Counted from the first letter of the stretch, positions 42,489-53,919 are shown. The stretch is 64,000 nucleotides of DNA from Sipunculus nudus (GCA_026874595.1 CM049316.1:62109176-62173175); one strand, 5' to 3'. Notes: generated from the sequence alone by a model not told the origin. Numbers and translations are program-made.

Positions 42489-43659
42489 TGTAACTCCCCA
42501 TTTGACAAACGAGATCACACGCAGATGTCTTTACAGTAGCTTTATTCCTCAGGCAATACTTGCCTACTACGTGAAAACTGAAACAAACAAATATAGTTGT
42601 AAGATCTCTACTTCTTTCCCATGAATAAACATGGTTTATGTAAGTAACTGTATGCACTATAACCAAATGACCTATATAGCACTTTGAGTTTGAAATATAA
42701 AGAAACTACTTATTAATTATCTTTACTGGCTAAAGCATTTTGCAAAATTAAATGACATATTCAAAAGAAATAAAACTGATACCTCTATATATATGTGTAT
42801 ATGCTTGTATATGTCGACAAATACGATACATGCAACAACATACATGTGTAATTGGTAATTATATCACTAAATCAAGTAAATGTATCTAGTAAACTTTGCA
42901 ATAGATTCATTACATGGTTTCTATATGACCTGCGTCTATTGGTACACAATTAAAACTGATAATTTGTGTTAAGGCTGTGATAAACACCTACAAATTTACC
43001 AACAATATTAACTTAAGAAAAACGTCTGAGCAAACATCTGAGAAAATTTATCTGCCAAAATTGAATCCCATAGCTATTTAATAACAGGGTGCTTTCATTT
43101 CACAGAAATAACAATTCTTAATCCAGTTATAACACTACAGAGACACAAAAGATAAAATTATTTCACCTACAAATTTTTACTCCTTAAGTTCAGGAAGACA
43201 TTCAGATGTGGCCGAAGGCTGAAACACATAACACAGCTATATCCTCCACGTCAGCATGTGATTGTATGCCACACTGACCTAGTACAAATACCGACAGGTT
43301 CATATCTGGTCTAGATTCACTACAATATATATAATAATTGTAATACATGGAAATAACTACAAAAATAACAAATCAAATACATGGAAATAACTACAGAAAT
43401 AAAATAAACTTACCATGTACGCCTATGTCAAATAATAGGGGGTTAAATGCAAATACTTCGAGTTTGACGACAAACGCGGCACAAACGTGGCAATGTAACG
43501 ACTGCTCTGCTTCCCAGCTGTGCTTAAAACAATGGAAACAAAAAAGGGACAGCCCTCCTGTGAATATGCTGAACATCGACCTATAAAAGGGGCAGGGTGA
43601 CAACCATGTAAAAATGTGGGTGATAACTGGAACACCAGCTAGCTGACTCAGTCGTTACA
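42489..43659 (-). repeat. BEL LTR 2 (shared central LTR)
   Basis: 1,171 bp, acting as the 5' LTR of copy 1 and the 3' LTR of copy 2. It has no target duplication of its own: the left junction reads into the copy 1 leader and the right junction into the copy 2 polypurine tract. It shares several variants with LTR 3 against LTR 1 (for example AATAAACATGG against AATAGACATGG). Confidence 0.92.
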
Positions 43660-43844
43660 CTCCCACCAATCACATTTTATCATTTACAAAAAATGTATAT
43701 ATATAAATGTGATTCAAACTAACAACCACACATCAAAATGTTTCACAAAAATAGAAATATCTCTTATCATTGCAAGATTCTACTCCTGCGAATGTCTATA
43801 CCGAGTCCAGCACTACAAAGTTCACAACAAGGAAAGAACGATAG

Positions 43845-45059
43845 TTAATCCTCTAACAGAAGAACTAATTTCTGGACAGGTCGTTCAAGGAATGTTGGCT
43901 GACCAATTCTTTTTCCCTTTTTATCCAACTTTGCAGGTAACAACACTTTAACCTTCCTCACAAGACCGTCATCACTAACCATCGTTTCCACGATTCTAGC
44001 TATTGGCCATTTATTCCTAGCTACTTCGTCTTCTTTCAGAATAACAACATCGCCGTTCTTCAGATTTTGTCGCTCCTTGTGCCATTTTGATCGAAGCTGA
44101 ATGTTACTCCGATACTCTTTACGCCACCTTGACCAGAACTGTTCACAAAGATACTGTACCCTTCGCCATCGTTTCTTCAGATACAGGTCCTGCCTTACAA
44201 AGTTCCCAGGTAAGGGATACGCTGACTTAGATTTCATAGTCAGTATGTGATTAGGCGTTATTGGTTCCAGCGACAATGGATCATTAATTGTATCTGTGGT
44301 GAGCGGACGGCTATTTATGATCGCCATGACCTCGTACAAAACTGTTTTCAGTGTTGATGTATCAATGCGACCAGATCAATGCGCCTCATGCAGTAATGTC
44401 GTTAGAATACTTCTCACAGTTCTGATCTGGCGTTCCCAAATACCTCCAAAGTGACTGGCATGCGGGGGGTTGAAATTGAACACACACTGACGGTCTGTCA
44501 TATACTCTTGAATTCTCTCACTGTCTAATTCCTTCAATGATTCCTTGAGTTCATTTACTGCTCCCACGAAATTTGAACCTTGGTCAGAATGAAGTGTTGA
44601 TACAGATCCTCGAAGAGCCACAAAGCATCTTAATCCATTGATGAAGCAGTCTGTTGACATATCATCGAGAACTTCCAAGTGCACAGCTCTTGAGCACTTG
44701 CACGTAAATATCAACCCGTACCGCTTACAAGTCTTTCTTCCTTCTTTAACCATAATTGGGCCAAAGCAATCCATACCTGTATGCGTGAATGGAGGTGTAG
44801 CCTCAATCCTTTCATTAGGTAGGTCTGCCATACGCTGGCTCTCTAAAGGTCGTCTCTTTTTGCGGCATTCAACACATCTGAATATAAAACTTGAAACAGT
44901 CCTTGCGCCGCCCAACACCCAATACCCAGCGTGAAGCCTTTCCCACAGTGTTTGGTCTGCACATGGTAGTGTCAAATTATCAAATTTGTGATGTGACAAT
45001 TCTTGGGCAATATCACAGGGTGTCTCACAAGGGCGAGTTCCCTTTCCTAAACCTGCCAC
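43845..45059 (-). pseudogene. BEL copy 2 integrase, 19-bp deletion and nonsense
   Basis: 44376-45059 carries GMDCFGPI, LHSDQGSNF and FGGIWERQI, so all three catalytic motifs are visible. A 19-bp deletion at 44928/44929 shifts the frame upstream of the core, so the zinc-binding N-terminus is out of frame. A TGA at 44376-44378 then separates the core from the C-terminal domain (43845-44339). Confidence 0.87.
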
Positions 45060-46106
45060 CGACTCGTATCACGCCATCAATTATGACTGGGTCTAAATTG
45101 TATAGCGGGTTCCCTTTTGGAAGACTGGAGTGGGCCAACATTTGAAATTCCTTATGAAAGACTTCCTGCTGAAGAAGCTTGATGACCAGAATTTCTGCTT
45201 TCTCTCTTTCTCCCACGGAACTCAGACTTGAGTCCTTGACTCCACTCGCTCGACGTATCAGCCGTGCGACTATTTTGCGGACTTGGGTCCAACTGGAAAA
45301 TCTGTCGAGCTTGGCTAAGAGAGAACCTTGAATTTTGGATTCATTTGTCGCCAACGAACGGGACCTGATTTCAGGATCACCTAAATCTATCTCTATCACA
45401 GGTTCATCAAAGTGTCTGACCTCAGACTCCCACAAAAAAGCAGGTCCCTTGAACCAACACGACTGTTCGAGTTCAGAAATGGTGTGCCCTCTCGATGCAA
45501 TATCCGCAGGATTTAATTCCGAAGGGACGAAATGCCACTGCTCAAACCTGGTTAAAGTTCGTATGATTTCTACCCTATTGGCGACGAATGTATGAAACTT
45601 TCGGCTTTCGTTCTTGATATACCCAAGGACCACCCTTGAATCCGACCAGAAATATTCTGCAACCTCTGGGTACTGAAGCTCTTCTTTCAGCATTACACTT
45701 ATCTTTGCGGCAACTGTTGCTGCTGTGAGCTCTAGCCTAGGTATTGTAACCACCTTTGTGGGAGCGACACGAGCCTTTCCAAACACAAGGGAGCAATGGA
45801 CACCCTGACTGGTTACATATCGTAGGTATATCGTAGGTATGTGCTGGTGCCATATCCAATAGCAATAGCGTCAGCAAAATGATGCAGTTCTACAGCAGTA
45901 ACATCAGCTGAACCTGGGTAGAAACACCTCGGAATTCTGATGCTGTTCAGTGATTGTAGGTCTGACAGCCACATATCCCACCGTGGTTGTAGATCAGCTG
46001 GTAAAAGATCATCCCACCCAACATTTCTTCTACACATTTCCTGAAGTGTCCTTTTCCCTAGTAGCACAAACGGAGCAACAAACCTGAGTGGGTCGTACAG
46101 TGACAA
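45025..46106 (-). pseudogene. BEL copy 2 RNase H and linker region, two frames
   Basis: 45813-46106 and 45025-45786 match the corresponding copy 1 parts, including HHFADA, WSDSRVV and NPADIASRG. The 11-bp duplication near 45820 is shared. Copy 2 has its own changes around it (GYGTSTYLRY for GYGTCTYLRY). Confidence 0.85.
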
Positions 46107-47413
46107 ACAACAGAAAGTATACCGCGTCTACTAGAAGGAACACTCTGGGGTGAAACTGTGAACATAAAAGTATCTGTGGATAGGCACCACTGGATACCCA
46201 GTGCTCTTTCCATGGGCACAACCCCCAAATCCAGACTTTTGACTGTAGCTCGTTCAGATGGGGCGATACTTGCCATGAGCTCTTGCGAATTTGAAACAAA
46301 TTTGTGCAAATGTATGCCTCCTCTCTTACACAACTCTTGGGCATCCTGAACTAATTTGACACCTTCTCCGACAGTAGGTACACTGGTGAGACCATCGTCG
46401 ACATAAAAATTGTTCTTAATGAACCTTGCTGCTTGCGGGTACTCGCTCTCATACTTTGCCGCTATGAACGTCAGTCCATAAATCGCGCATGCAGGACTTG
46501 ACGCAGCGCCAAACAAATGTACCGTCATTCGATACTCTCGTGGTTGAGTAGTTTTATCTCCATTCTCCCACCATAGAAACCTTAACAGGTCTCGGTCATC
46601 CGTATGTACATAAAAATGGTGAAACATCCATTCAATATCTCCGATAAATGCAACTGGGTGTTTCCTAAATCTGCACAACACTCCCAGGAGGCTGTTGTTC
46701 AGTTCAGGTCCCTTCAAGAGGCAGTCATTGAGGGAGATGCCTTGATATTTGGCCGAACAATCGAAGACAACCCTTATTTTGTCACGTTTCTTTGGGTGAT
46801 ACACACCATGATGAGGTACATAGTTTGTTCTTCCAGAAGGTCCTTCGTCTGAAACCAACTCAGCCTCACCCTTGTCTATAATATCTTTCATGAAAGCCTT
46901 GTAATGAGCAGCAAACTTTGTATCGCCATTTAACTTTCGCTTTAGATGCTGTAACCGAACTTCGGCTAGGCGTTTATTGTTGGGCAACAACGTGGGTTTA
47001 GACTTGACAGGTAAAGGCATTTCTACATGACCATCATTTCTTTGCTTCGCTTGTTTGCTCATCATGTCAACGAACATAATGTCCTGTTGAGAGACCTTTT
47101 TACTTTGACCATACTCATTCTCAACAAAATCTTGTTCCAGCGCATTTACCAACTCTCGTGGTGAAACCATTGGTACTTCCTTCACTGATATTCGAAGATT
47201 TATGCCAGACTGACGATCCATACATGGGATTGACAGCCCTATGATGCTCCATCCTAAATCTGTTCGCTGCGCAAATGGTTCTGTTTCACTACCACCAATC
47301 ACCTCTCGGGGCGTAAGAGCCAGTGGACAATCGTATCCAAGAAGTAGCCCCACTTCACATGTCTGCAGCGCTGGGATCTCATTAGCAATATGCTTCAAGT
47401 GTGGCCACTGCAT
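46058..47413 (-). pseudogene. BEL copy 2 reverse transcriptase
   Basis: 451 codons, nearly identical to copy 1, with YVDD intact. Scattered substitutions include DIEWMFHHF for DIERMFHHF. It ends in the same one-base frame break after RRGILSVV. Confidence 0.88.
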
Positions 47414-48153
47414 ATAGCTGTCTCATGTGTTGGTATATGCGACCTTTCGACTGGTATGTAGTCACGTGTATATGCTATAGGCAAGGAGATTCTCTTATCA
47501 GAGAAGATACCACGAATTTGCAAGCCATCAATTCGTTTGCAGTCTAACACTGTACCAGCAGATGTCATGGTGCTAATCTTAAGTTTCTCTTCCTTTGCTC
47601 CCTCATCCCACGCCTTCGCTATATCATCTAGAACAAACGTCGTGTCACTTTGAGTATCGAGTAAAGCGTAGGTGAGGCACTCTTGGTCTGGTTGATTAAC
47701 ACTAGATAACCACACAGGAACTATACCTGAGGTTATCATCAGACGTTTCACACTGTGAGATGTTGCTTGAGTTGAAGGCACGACTTCCTCAGGTTTGGTC
47801 TCCTTTGATTCAATAGCCTTGTCATCATGAAGACATGTAGGATGGCGTCTTTTACATGACTTACATGTATGTCTCCTTCTACATTCACTGGAATAGTGAC
47901 CTTTACGCAGGCAGCCAAAACACAAGTTGTTGGTTCGAATGAAGTCTCTTTTCTCAGACATATCTTTTGTACAAAATTCAGTGCAAGCAGCAATTGAGTG
48001 GTCGACGTCTTTGCAAAATATGCAAGATATCCTTGGTTTTTCATACAGTTGGGATTTTGGAAACTGTTGTGATGGTTGATTTTGATTCGAAACTGTGGAT
48101 GATGACATCTTACTCTCAACTGTATTTGATGCCAGAGTTTGTCTTTTCACCAC
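47395..48153 (-). pseudogene. BEL copy 2 Gag zinc knuckles and protease
   Basis: 252 codons in the frame that follows the single-base deletion. It carries the same zinc knuckles and LLDTQSDTTF protease motif as copy 1. It ends in the same 2-nt frame break before RT. Confidence 0.86.
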
Positions 48154-49673
48154 CTTTTCCTTAGCCTCTGGTTTGAGAGATAGGGTGAGCAGATGGGATT
48201 ACACGCGACTCTTGCTTCTGTTTTCAAAAAGTCCACAAACGTTTGAAAAGCAGGGTACAATTTATGCTTGGTTAGATGATCAACAACGACCCTGTTCCAT
48301 CTTTCAACTACCCACTGTGGGAGTTTTTCTAGCATTTTTCTGTTCTCCTCACAATCATTTAAGATGTCCAGGCCTCGAACATGAGGCATTGCACCAGCAG
48401 TTGCATTCAGAAAATCGACGAAGTCTCTTAAAGCAAAAACATCTCTTGGTGCTATCTTTGGCCACCTTGCAATTCGGTCACGGAAGGCTTGTTTGATTAT
48501 AAAAGGATCTCCATAACGCTCACTCAGCACTCTCCATGCCTCAACGTAGGCCTGGTCAGTGTCCCGATAAAAATATCCTTCTACTGCCTTCTTAGCTGGA
48601 CCTGATTCATGCTCTTTCAAGTAGTATAGTTTCTCACTTGCAGAGAGGCCCTTGTTATCCACAAGTGCGGAAAATGACATTTTCCACTCCACAAATTTCA
48701 ATGGATCTCCAGAAAATATGGAAGGTTTTGGCGGCGGTAGCCGATTTGCTGTCAGAGAATGGCTCAATAACTGAGCCAATTTGCTAATGTCATCTTGAGA
48801 ACTCTTTGCCTCATATTTTACATCACCATCATCATGCTCAGATTTTTCTATTGTGTTGAAAGCAACAGGTTCAAAGCTTGGAGCCAAAGGATCCAACACT
48901 ATATGTGCACTGTGTATATCCATATCTGATATCTGGGACTCATTGTAGACCTCTTGTAAGATTTTAGACTTTGCTTCTGCAACCTTTACATCAGAGTTCA
49001 CTTGTATGGCTTCTAATTTCATTTTTTCTTCTTCCATTTGTAATTGGAGTTGCAGAATCTTTGTCTTTTGTGCCTGTTCCGCTTGCAGAGCCTTCACTTT
49101 CTCTTTTTTCTCTGCTAACTCAGCGTCTGCCTTTGCCTTCATTGAAGATATTGAAGACTTTCCTGTAATGTTTGTTGACGACTCACCAAACACTGAAGGG
49201 TGTGCATGCTTCATTCCCCGAGTTTGTTGACACATCTGAGCACTATCAAACTGATCAGGGTGCTGCAAACGCCTATCCTGAAGTAATTCTTTCAGTTCTC
49301 CAGAGATTGCACCACAATTGTCTACTTGCATTAACTGGTCTCTAGATGGTGCACTACGTTTTCGTTAATCTTCATATACATGAAGAACCTCTTCTGAGCA
49401 TTTGACCAAGTCGACATTCAGCTCATCTAATGATTGTGGCTTCCGCAAACATTTGCGAGTTTTTGATGCACATTCTCGCCACCTTTCGTATGCAGAATTT
49501 AATTTGCTTGCCATCCTTGGAACATCATCATCGAGATTCTGCTGGGCCTTCTCGGTCAACTTTCTATCACGAGCACTGCGACGTACTTCAGAATCAGGAA
49601 TTGCTGAGGTTTGTATCGTCGACTTATTTTCATCTTCTTTCGACTGATCAGACATATCCTTTGATTCTGACAT
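48147..49673 (-). pseudogene. BEL copy 2 Gag, broken by nonsense and frameshift
   Basis: 49365-49673 encodes the first 102 residues and ends at a TAA (49365-49367), where copy 1 has Lys (AAA). 48147-49331 carries the coiled-coil-like stretch, PPPKPSIFSGDP and FVEWKMSFSALV. The Trp that is a stop in copy 1 is intact here. A single-base deletion near 48171 (GTTTGAG for GTTTTGAG) then ends the frame. Confidence 0.86.
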
Positions 49674-49857
49674 AACTATATGCCACTGGTACTGATAGAG
49701 TCTTTCTTAGTTGACACTTTAACTTGACATACGACCACTGCTACTAAATGTGCATAGCTGGGTGTAGTACGACTTCGACACTAAACTGCGACAGAACTGA
49801 TAACATCTGACGTCATGTAGTACAGATGAAAAGCTTCTCAAGGTCGCATGTTTTCAC

Positions 49858-51028
49858 TGTAACTCCCCATTTGACAAACGAGATCACACGCAGATGTCTT
49901 TACAGTAGCTTTATTCCTCAGGCAATAATGGCCTACTACGTGAAAACTGAAACAAACAAATATAGTTGTAAGATCTCTACTTCTTTCCCATGAATAAACA
50001 TGGTTTATGTAAGTAACTGTATGCACTATAACCAAATGACCTATATAGCACTTTGAGTTTGAAATATAAAGAAACTACTTATTAATTATCTTTACTGGCT
50101 AAAGCATTTTGCAAAATTAAATGACATATTCAAAAGAAATAAAACTGATACCTCTATATATATGTGTATATGCTTGTATATGTCGACAAATACGATACAT
50201 GCAACAACATACATGTGTAATTGGTAATTATATCACTAAATCAAGTAAATGTATCGAGTAAACTTTGCAATAGATTCATTACATGGTTTCTATATGACCT
50301 GCGTCTATTGGTACACAATTAAAACTGATAATTTGTGTTAAGGCTGTGATAAACACCTACAAATTTACCAACAATATTAACTTAAGAAAAACGTCTGAGC
50401 AAACATCTGAGAATATTTATCTGCCAAAATTGAATCCCATAGCTATTTAATAACAGGGTGCTTTCATTTCACAGAAATAACAATTCTTAATCCAGTTATA
50501 ACACTACAGAGACACAAAAGATAAAATTATTTCACCTACAAATTTTTACTCCTTAAGTTCAGGAAGACATTCAGATGTGGCTGAAGGCTGAAACACATAA
50601 CACAGCTATATCCTCCACGTCAGCATGTGATTGTATGCCACACTGACCTAGTACAAATACCGACAGGTTCATATCTGGTCTAGATTCACTACAATATATA
50701 TAATAATTGTAATACATGGAAATAACTACAAAAATAACAAATCAAATACATGGATATAACTACAGAAATAAAATAAACTTACCATGTACGCCTATGTCCA
50801 ATAATAGGGGGTTAAATGCAAATACTTCGAGTTTGACGACAAACGCGGCACAAACGTGGCAATGTAACGACTGCTCTGCTTCCCAGCTGTGCTTAAAACA
50901 ATGGAAACAAAAAAGGGACAGCCCTCCTGTGTATATGCTGAACATCGACCTATAAAAGGGGCAGGGTGACAACCATGTAAAAATGTGGGTGATAACTGGA
51001 ACACCAGCTAGCTGACTCAGTCGTTACA
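49858..51028 (-). repeat. BEL LTR 3 (5' LTR of copy 2 in element sense)
   Basis: 1,171 bp with the same ends as the other two LTRs. Private changes include GGCAATAATGG for GGCAATACTTG and ATGTCCAATAA for ATGTCAAATAA. It ends GTTACA immediately before the right target duplication. Confidence 0.92.
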
Positions 51029-51033
51029 GTGTA
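51029..51033. repeat. target site duplication, right copy (GTGTA)
   Basis: GTGTA directly follows the terminal CA-containing end (GTTACA) of the third LTR and matches 35274-35278. Confidence 0.75.
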
Positions 51034-51132
51034 TGCCCAGGGTAAAAGGGTGTAGTCAGTTGGCAACAAGTAATAGTCCAGGCAAGCTTCAAGTCACCCT
51101 ACTGTCCTGTATTCGTTAAGATTTTATGTGAA

Positions 51133-51133
<1 letters not shown>

Positions 51134-51197
<64 letters not shown>
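51134..51197. repeat. TA dinucleotide microsatellite
   Basis: About 64 bp of alternating TA, about 105 bp right of the BEL target site. Confidence 0.92.
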
Positions 51198-51201
<4 letters not shown>

Positions 51202-51299
51202 CCTGTTTATATACATATCATTTTCATCTTTCTGTTTTAAGAAATATATAATAGTGTCAACAGATTGCAGCCACTTAAGCGTGAAGTGTTAATTTCACG

Positions 51300-51850
51300 C
51301 TATGCGTGAAATTTTTTGGTCGCCCCCCTAACATTGGACATTGTACCAGGCAGGCTATTTGCGGTCACATCATCGCCGCCCCACGTAGAAAATCTTCTAA
51401 CCGCACCTACAACATTAGATGGCATATTTCTGTAGACCGGACTCAAGAACATGGTGTAGGTTGCCTCCACCCACATGGGTTCTATGTGTATCTATTCTGG
51501 GAGAAAGCATTCACTCCCTCTTCATGCTACATCCGGCCCTTCTGTCATTTCTCGGCTCGATTAGCGCCCACTTGGCCTTAAGCAGTTGGTCTTCACTGAT
51601 TTCTTGAAATAAGAAGAGTTACTTCTGGGTATTCGCAAATTCCTGACCCTGCCTTGGCATTAAACGTGGTTTTGCGTTATTTACAAGGACCGCCATTGGA
51701 ACCGCTAAAAGAAACGCCGTTGCTACCATTCTCCGGCAAGACTGCTTTTCTCATAGCTATGGCTTCCGCTGGTCGCAGATTATATAAATATAGGCATTTA
51801 TATGTAAAGTCCCTATATGAGGCTCGTTCCCAAACATTTTAGAAGTACTA
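51300..51850 (+). pseudogene. DIRS-like tyrosine recombinase fragment
   Basis: 51654-51842 encodes ALNVVLRYLQGPPLEPLKET, then KTAFLIAMASAGR. This resembles the VLR.L..PPFEPL...KT.FL.A..SA.R core of DIRS-type tyrosine recombinases. Upstream frames (51306-51607) are broken. Strand and gene order (recombinase after RT/RNase H) match the DIRS-like block at 30-32 kb, so this is probably its separated 3' part. The catalytic Tyr region is not visible. Confidence 0.5.
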
Positions 51851-52650
51851 ACAGAAAATAAACGGAATGGAGATCAAACCAACCAAAGTGAGATCGTTTT
51901 GCGTATCTAGCAAGAGGCATGCTGTTTTAATTTACTTATTCACATACTAGGTATGATTAACATAGAAGAAGGTAAGTATTTTTCCTTGAAATAATACGGT
52001 ATCTGGCAATAATGGGCGATTGACCCATTTATTAACTAGCGTACACAAGTTGCAAACAAACTTTCATCTTGCGCTATCAATAAAGCAAAGCATAAACATA
52101 GCCCCCACACACCAGCTGGTTGCCGTACCTTGCCACCTCACAAATGGAGACTTTTCAAGATTCCAAATGGTGTTTCTACTGTGTTCCTTCTTTCATGTTT
52201 CTTCTCCTTGTGTGATAGATGTCATGCATGCGCAAGATCGGACTTCTGGCCTCAAAGTCTTCTTATTGTAAACAGACGTAAAAAGATTGTGTTTACTCAA
52301 ACACAAAAAAACCATTACAACATATAAAAAAGGTGTATTGGCGAGAGTAAGATCGTGAATCGGACTTGTTCAATAAGAGATATTCATTTTTAGCCAAAAT
52401 GAACTTATATATTGACATAATACACCAGTGTTATACATTAATAATATTTACATTTATCTATGCTATTCAGGATATTTTTATTTTTTCAGTGTTGTAAAAG
52501 TACTTTAAATCGTGCAATATTGTAGATTTAACATGTCGTCCGCTTGCCGTATGGCTGTAGCAGCTCTCTGTTTTCATCATAATTCTAAATAATAAGGCAA
52601 TGTAACAGCATTATTTGATTGTTATAATAACACCTATTTTGAAAGACTAA
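51850..52650. other. intergenic DNA
   Basis: No gene was recognised. Around 52238-52300 it shares a segment (ATCGGAC.TCTGGCC...GTAAACAGAC) with 57355-57400 and, inverted, with 60700-60750, so a repeat family is present. Confidence 0.45.
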
Positions 52651-52655
52651 ACGAA

Positions 52656-52818
52656 CTACGCAAGAAGAGATCGAAAAATGGGTTTATTAGACAAATTGTT
52701 GATTAATAAGTGTTGAAAAGTTGAACCAATACCAAAGAGTTCAGCTAATGGCCAGTATATATATGTAGGGTGAAGTGAAGTGGTTGCAATTGATACTCCG
52801 TTGATATAGAGCTTCAAC
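52656..52818 (-). CDS. possible LamG-like exon or exon relic
   Basis: On the - strand a TTTATTGTCACAG acceptor opens 53 codons in phase 2, beginning LKLYINGVSIATTSLHP and including ELFGIGSTF before TAG. 'L.LYINGV.IA...' followed by a G-I-G turn is reminiscent of laminin-G/pentraxin-like jellyroll strands. The similarity is short and unsupported by neighbouring exons. It lies downstream of the FkbM gene on the same strand, and its acceptor region contains that gene's AATAAA. It may be a relic. Confidence 0.25.
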
Positions 52819-52852
52819 CTGTGACAATAAATCAAGAAATATTGTACAAACA

Positions 52853-52858
52853 TTTATT
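52853..52858 (-). promoter_or_regulatory. AATAAA polyadenylation signal (FkbM gene candidate)
   Basis: In gene sense AATAAA lies about 147 nt after the TAG stop of the methyltransferase. It overlaps the upstream side of the possible LamG-like exon. Confidence 0.45.
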
Positions 52859-53004
52859 TTAAGTTTATCCTTCGACAGAAAGTAAATACTCCTATCCCTC
52901 TATATACTAATACTCTTATAAAGGAAAGCCATATACAAACTGTTAAACGTTTGGCAATCATTATTGCACGTCAGATTTTTTTACAGGCTATTCGTGATGA
53001 CTAT

Positions 53005-53907
53005 CTAGATCTCGTATTTCCAAACAATATCAATTGGCCATAAGTTCCATTTATTTAAATCAAGTGCTCCTTCTCTCTGACTGTATGGGCGATAGTTTTT
53101 CTGAAGAAATAAACTGATCATTTCTCTAACAAGTTCAGGTTCTTTTACATGCACCATTAATTCCCACTCCATGAATATTTGTGGGATAAATACGTGATCG
53201 AGTAGTCGTGAGGCATTTCTAAATGCAAGGTGTTCGTAGCCTTGTATGTCGATCTTCATGATTGCGCGCTTGGTCTGTACTTTGTCTGCCAAATCATCCA
53301 AGCAAATTGATTCTACTTCAATATCAGTGGAGGTGTGCCTATTACAATTGCCGACGCAAGGAACTCCATCCATACGAATTCTGGTGTCACCCTGATTGTC
53401 TGGATGTTTCTGGATCAGCCCAACTCCTCTCCTGTCTGACACGAAATTCGGAAGAACGGTAATCAGGTGAGAAAAATTGTTCAAATGTATTGCCTTCTTC
53501 AGCCTGATCAAGTTGTCCTCAAACGGTTCGATTGCAATCACCTGTCTCCCTAGGGCTGCTGCATAGAGTGAGTAAACTCCTATATTTGCTCCAACGTCAA
53601 TCAGTCCTAAAATTTTGTCCCTCTCCAAAAGATCTTTCATTTCATGTAATATAAGGCTCTCCCAAGATCCAGTACTTCCAAGAGACCTCGAAACATAAAT
53701 ATCTTTCCTAAAGTCATGTAGGCAGATATCAAAGCTAGGGCGTGTTGTTGTTGATCTACATGTGATATTTCTCCACCTGGGATCATTGGATTCGTGGGAT
53801 GACAAGAGACGGGTACCTCCATGGAGGATTGTAGTCACTTCCGTTGTATTATAAAGGTAAAGTAGTGATTTCAACAGAGCTACCATGGTAACAGCACCAA
53901 GCAACAT
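53005..53907 (-). CDS. FkbM-family methyltransferase-like protein, membrane-anchored
   Basis: An intact 300-residue frame. Residues 3-19 (LGAVTMVALLKSLLYLY) form a hydrophobic segment, probably a signal anchor, followed by two N-glycosylation sequons (N20 and N47). The FkbM domain spans about 95-285. It contains the SAM-binding motif I IDVGANIGVYSLYA (103-116), the acidic end of strand 2 IEPFE (126-130) and the FkbM motif MKIDIQGYEHLAF (217-229). The family methylates small molecules or sugars in bacteria. Animal members are mostly uncharacterised, and the anchor suggests an ER/Golgi-lumen enzyme (inference). A good acceptor (CTCTCCTTTATAG at 53913) lies five bases before the ATG, so a 5' exon probably exists. 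It is the only intact gene in the TE-rich right half. Confidence 0.85.
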   Translation of the reverse strand: MLLGAVTMVALLKSLLYLYNTTEVTTILHGGTRLLSSHESNDPRWRNITCRSTTTRPSFDICLHDFRKDIYVSRSLGSTGSWESLILHEMKDLLERDKILGLIDVGANIGVYSLYAAALGRQVIAIEPFEDNLIRLKKAIHLNNFSHLITVLPNFVSDRRGVGLIQKHPDNQGDTRIRMDGVPCVGNCNRHTSTDIEVESICLDDLADKVQTKRAIMKIDIQGYEHLAFRNASRLLDHVFIPQIFMEWELMVHVKEPELVREMISLFLQKNYRPYSQREGALDLNKWNLWPIDIVWKYEI

Positions 53908-53919
53908 ACAACCTATAAA

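Larger units (their letters stand above)
35279..51028 (-). mobile_element. tandem BEL/Pao LTR retrotransposon (LTR-int-LTR-int-LTR)
   Basis: Three 1,171-bp LTRs (35279-36449, 42489-43659, 49858-51028) enclose two internal regions (6,039 and 6,198 bp) in the same orientation. The 5-bp GTGTA lies immediately left of 35279 and immediately right of 51028, so the whole 15.75-kb unit carries a single target duplication. Gag with zinc knuckles, aspartic protease, YVDD reverse transcriptase, RNase H and integrase, all on the - strand, fit the BEL/Pao family. Both copies are broken. The structure is what unequal crossing-over between LTRs of one insertion would produce. Confidence 0.92.

Noticed and set aside
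49838-50035. 65-codon frames repeated at 35112, 42469 and 49838, considered as a small LTR gene
   Set aside because: They lie across the LTR end (U5) with no start context or conservation beyond the LTR identity itself.
35279-51028. An env-like gene in the BEL elements
   Set aside because: No open frame or signal-peptide/transmembrane pattern lies between integrase and the 3' LTR, so these are plain retrotransposons without envelope.
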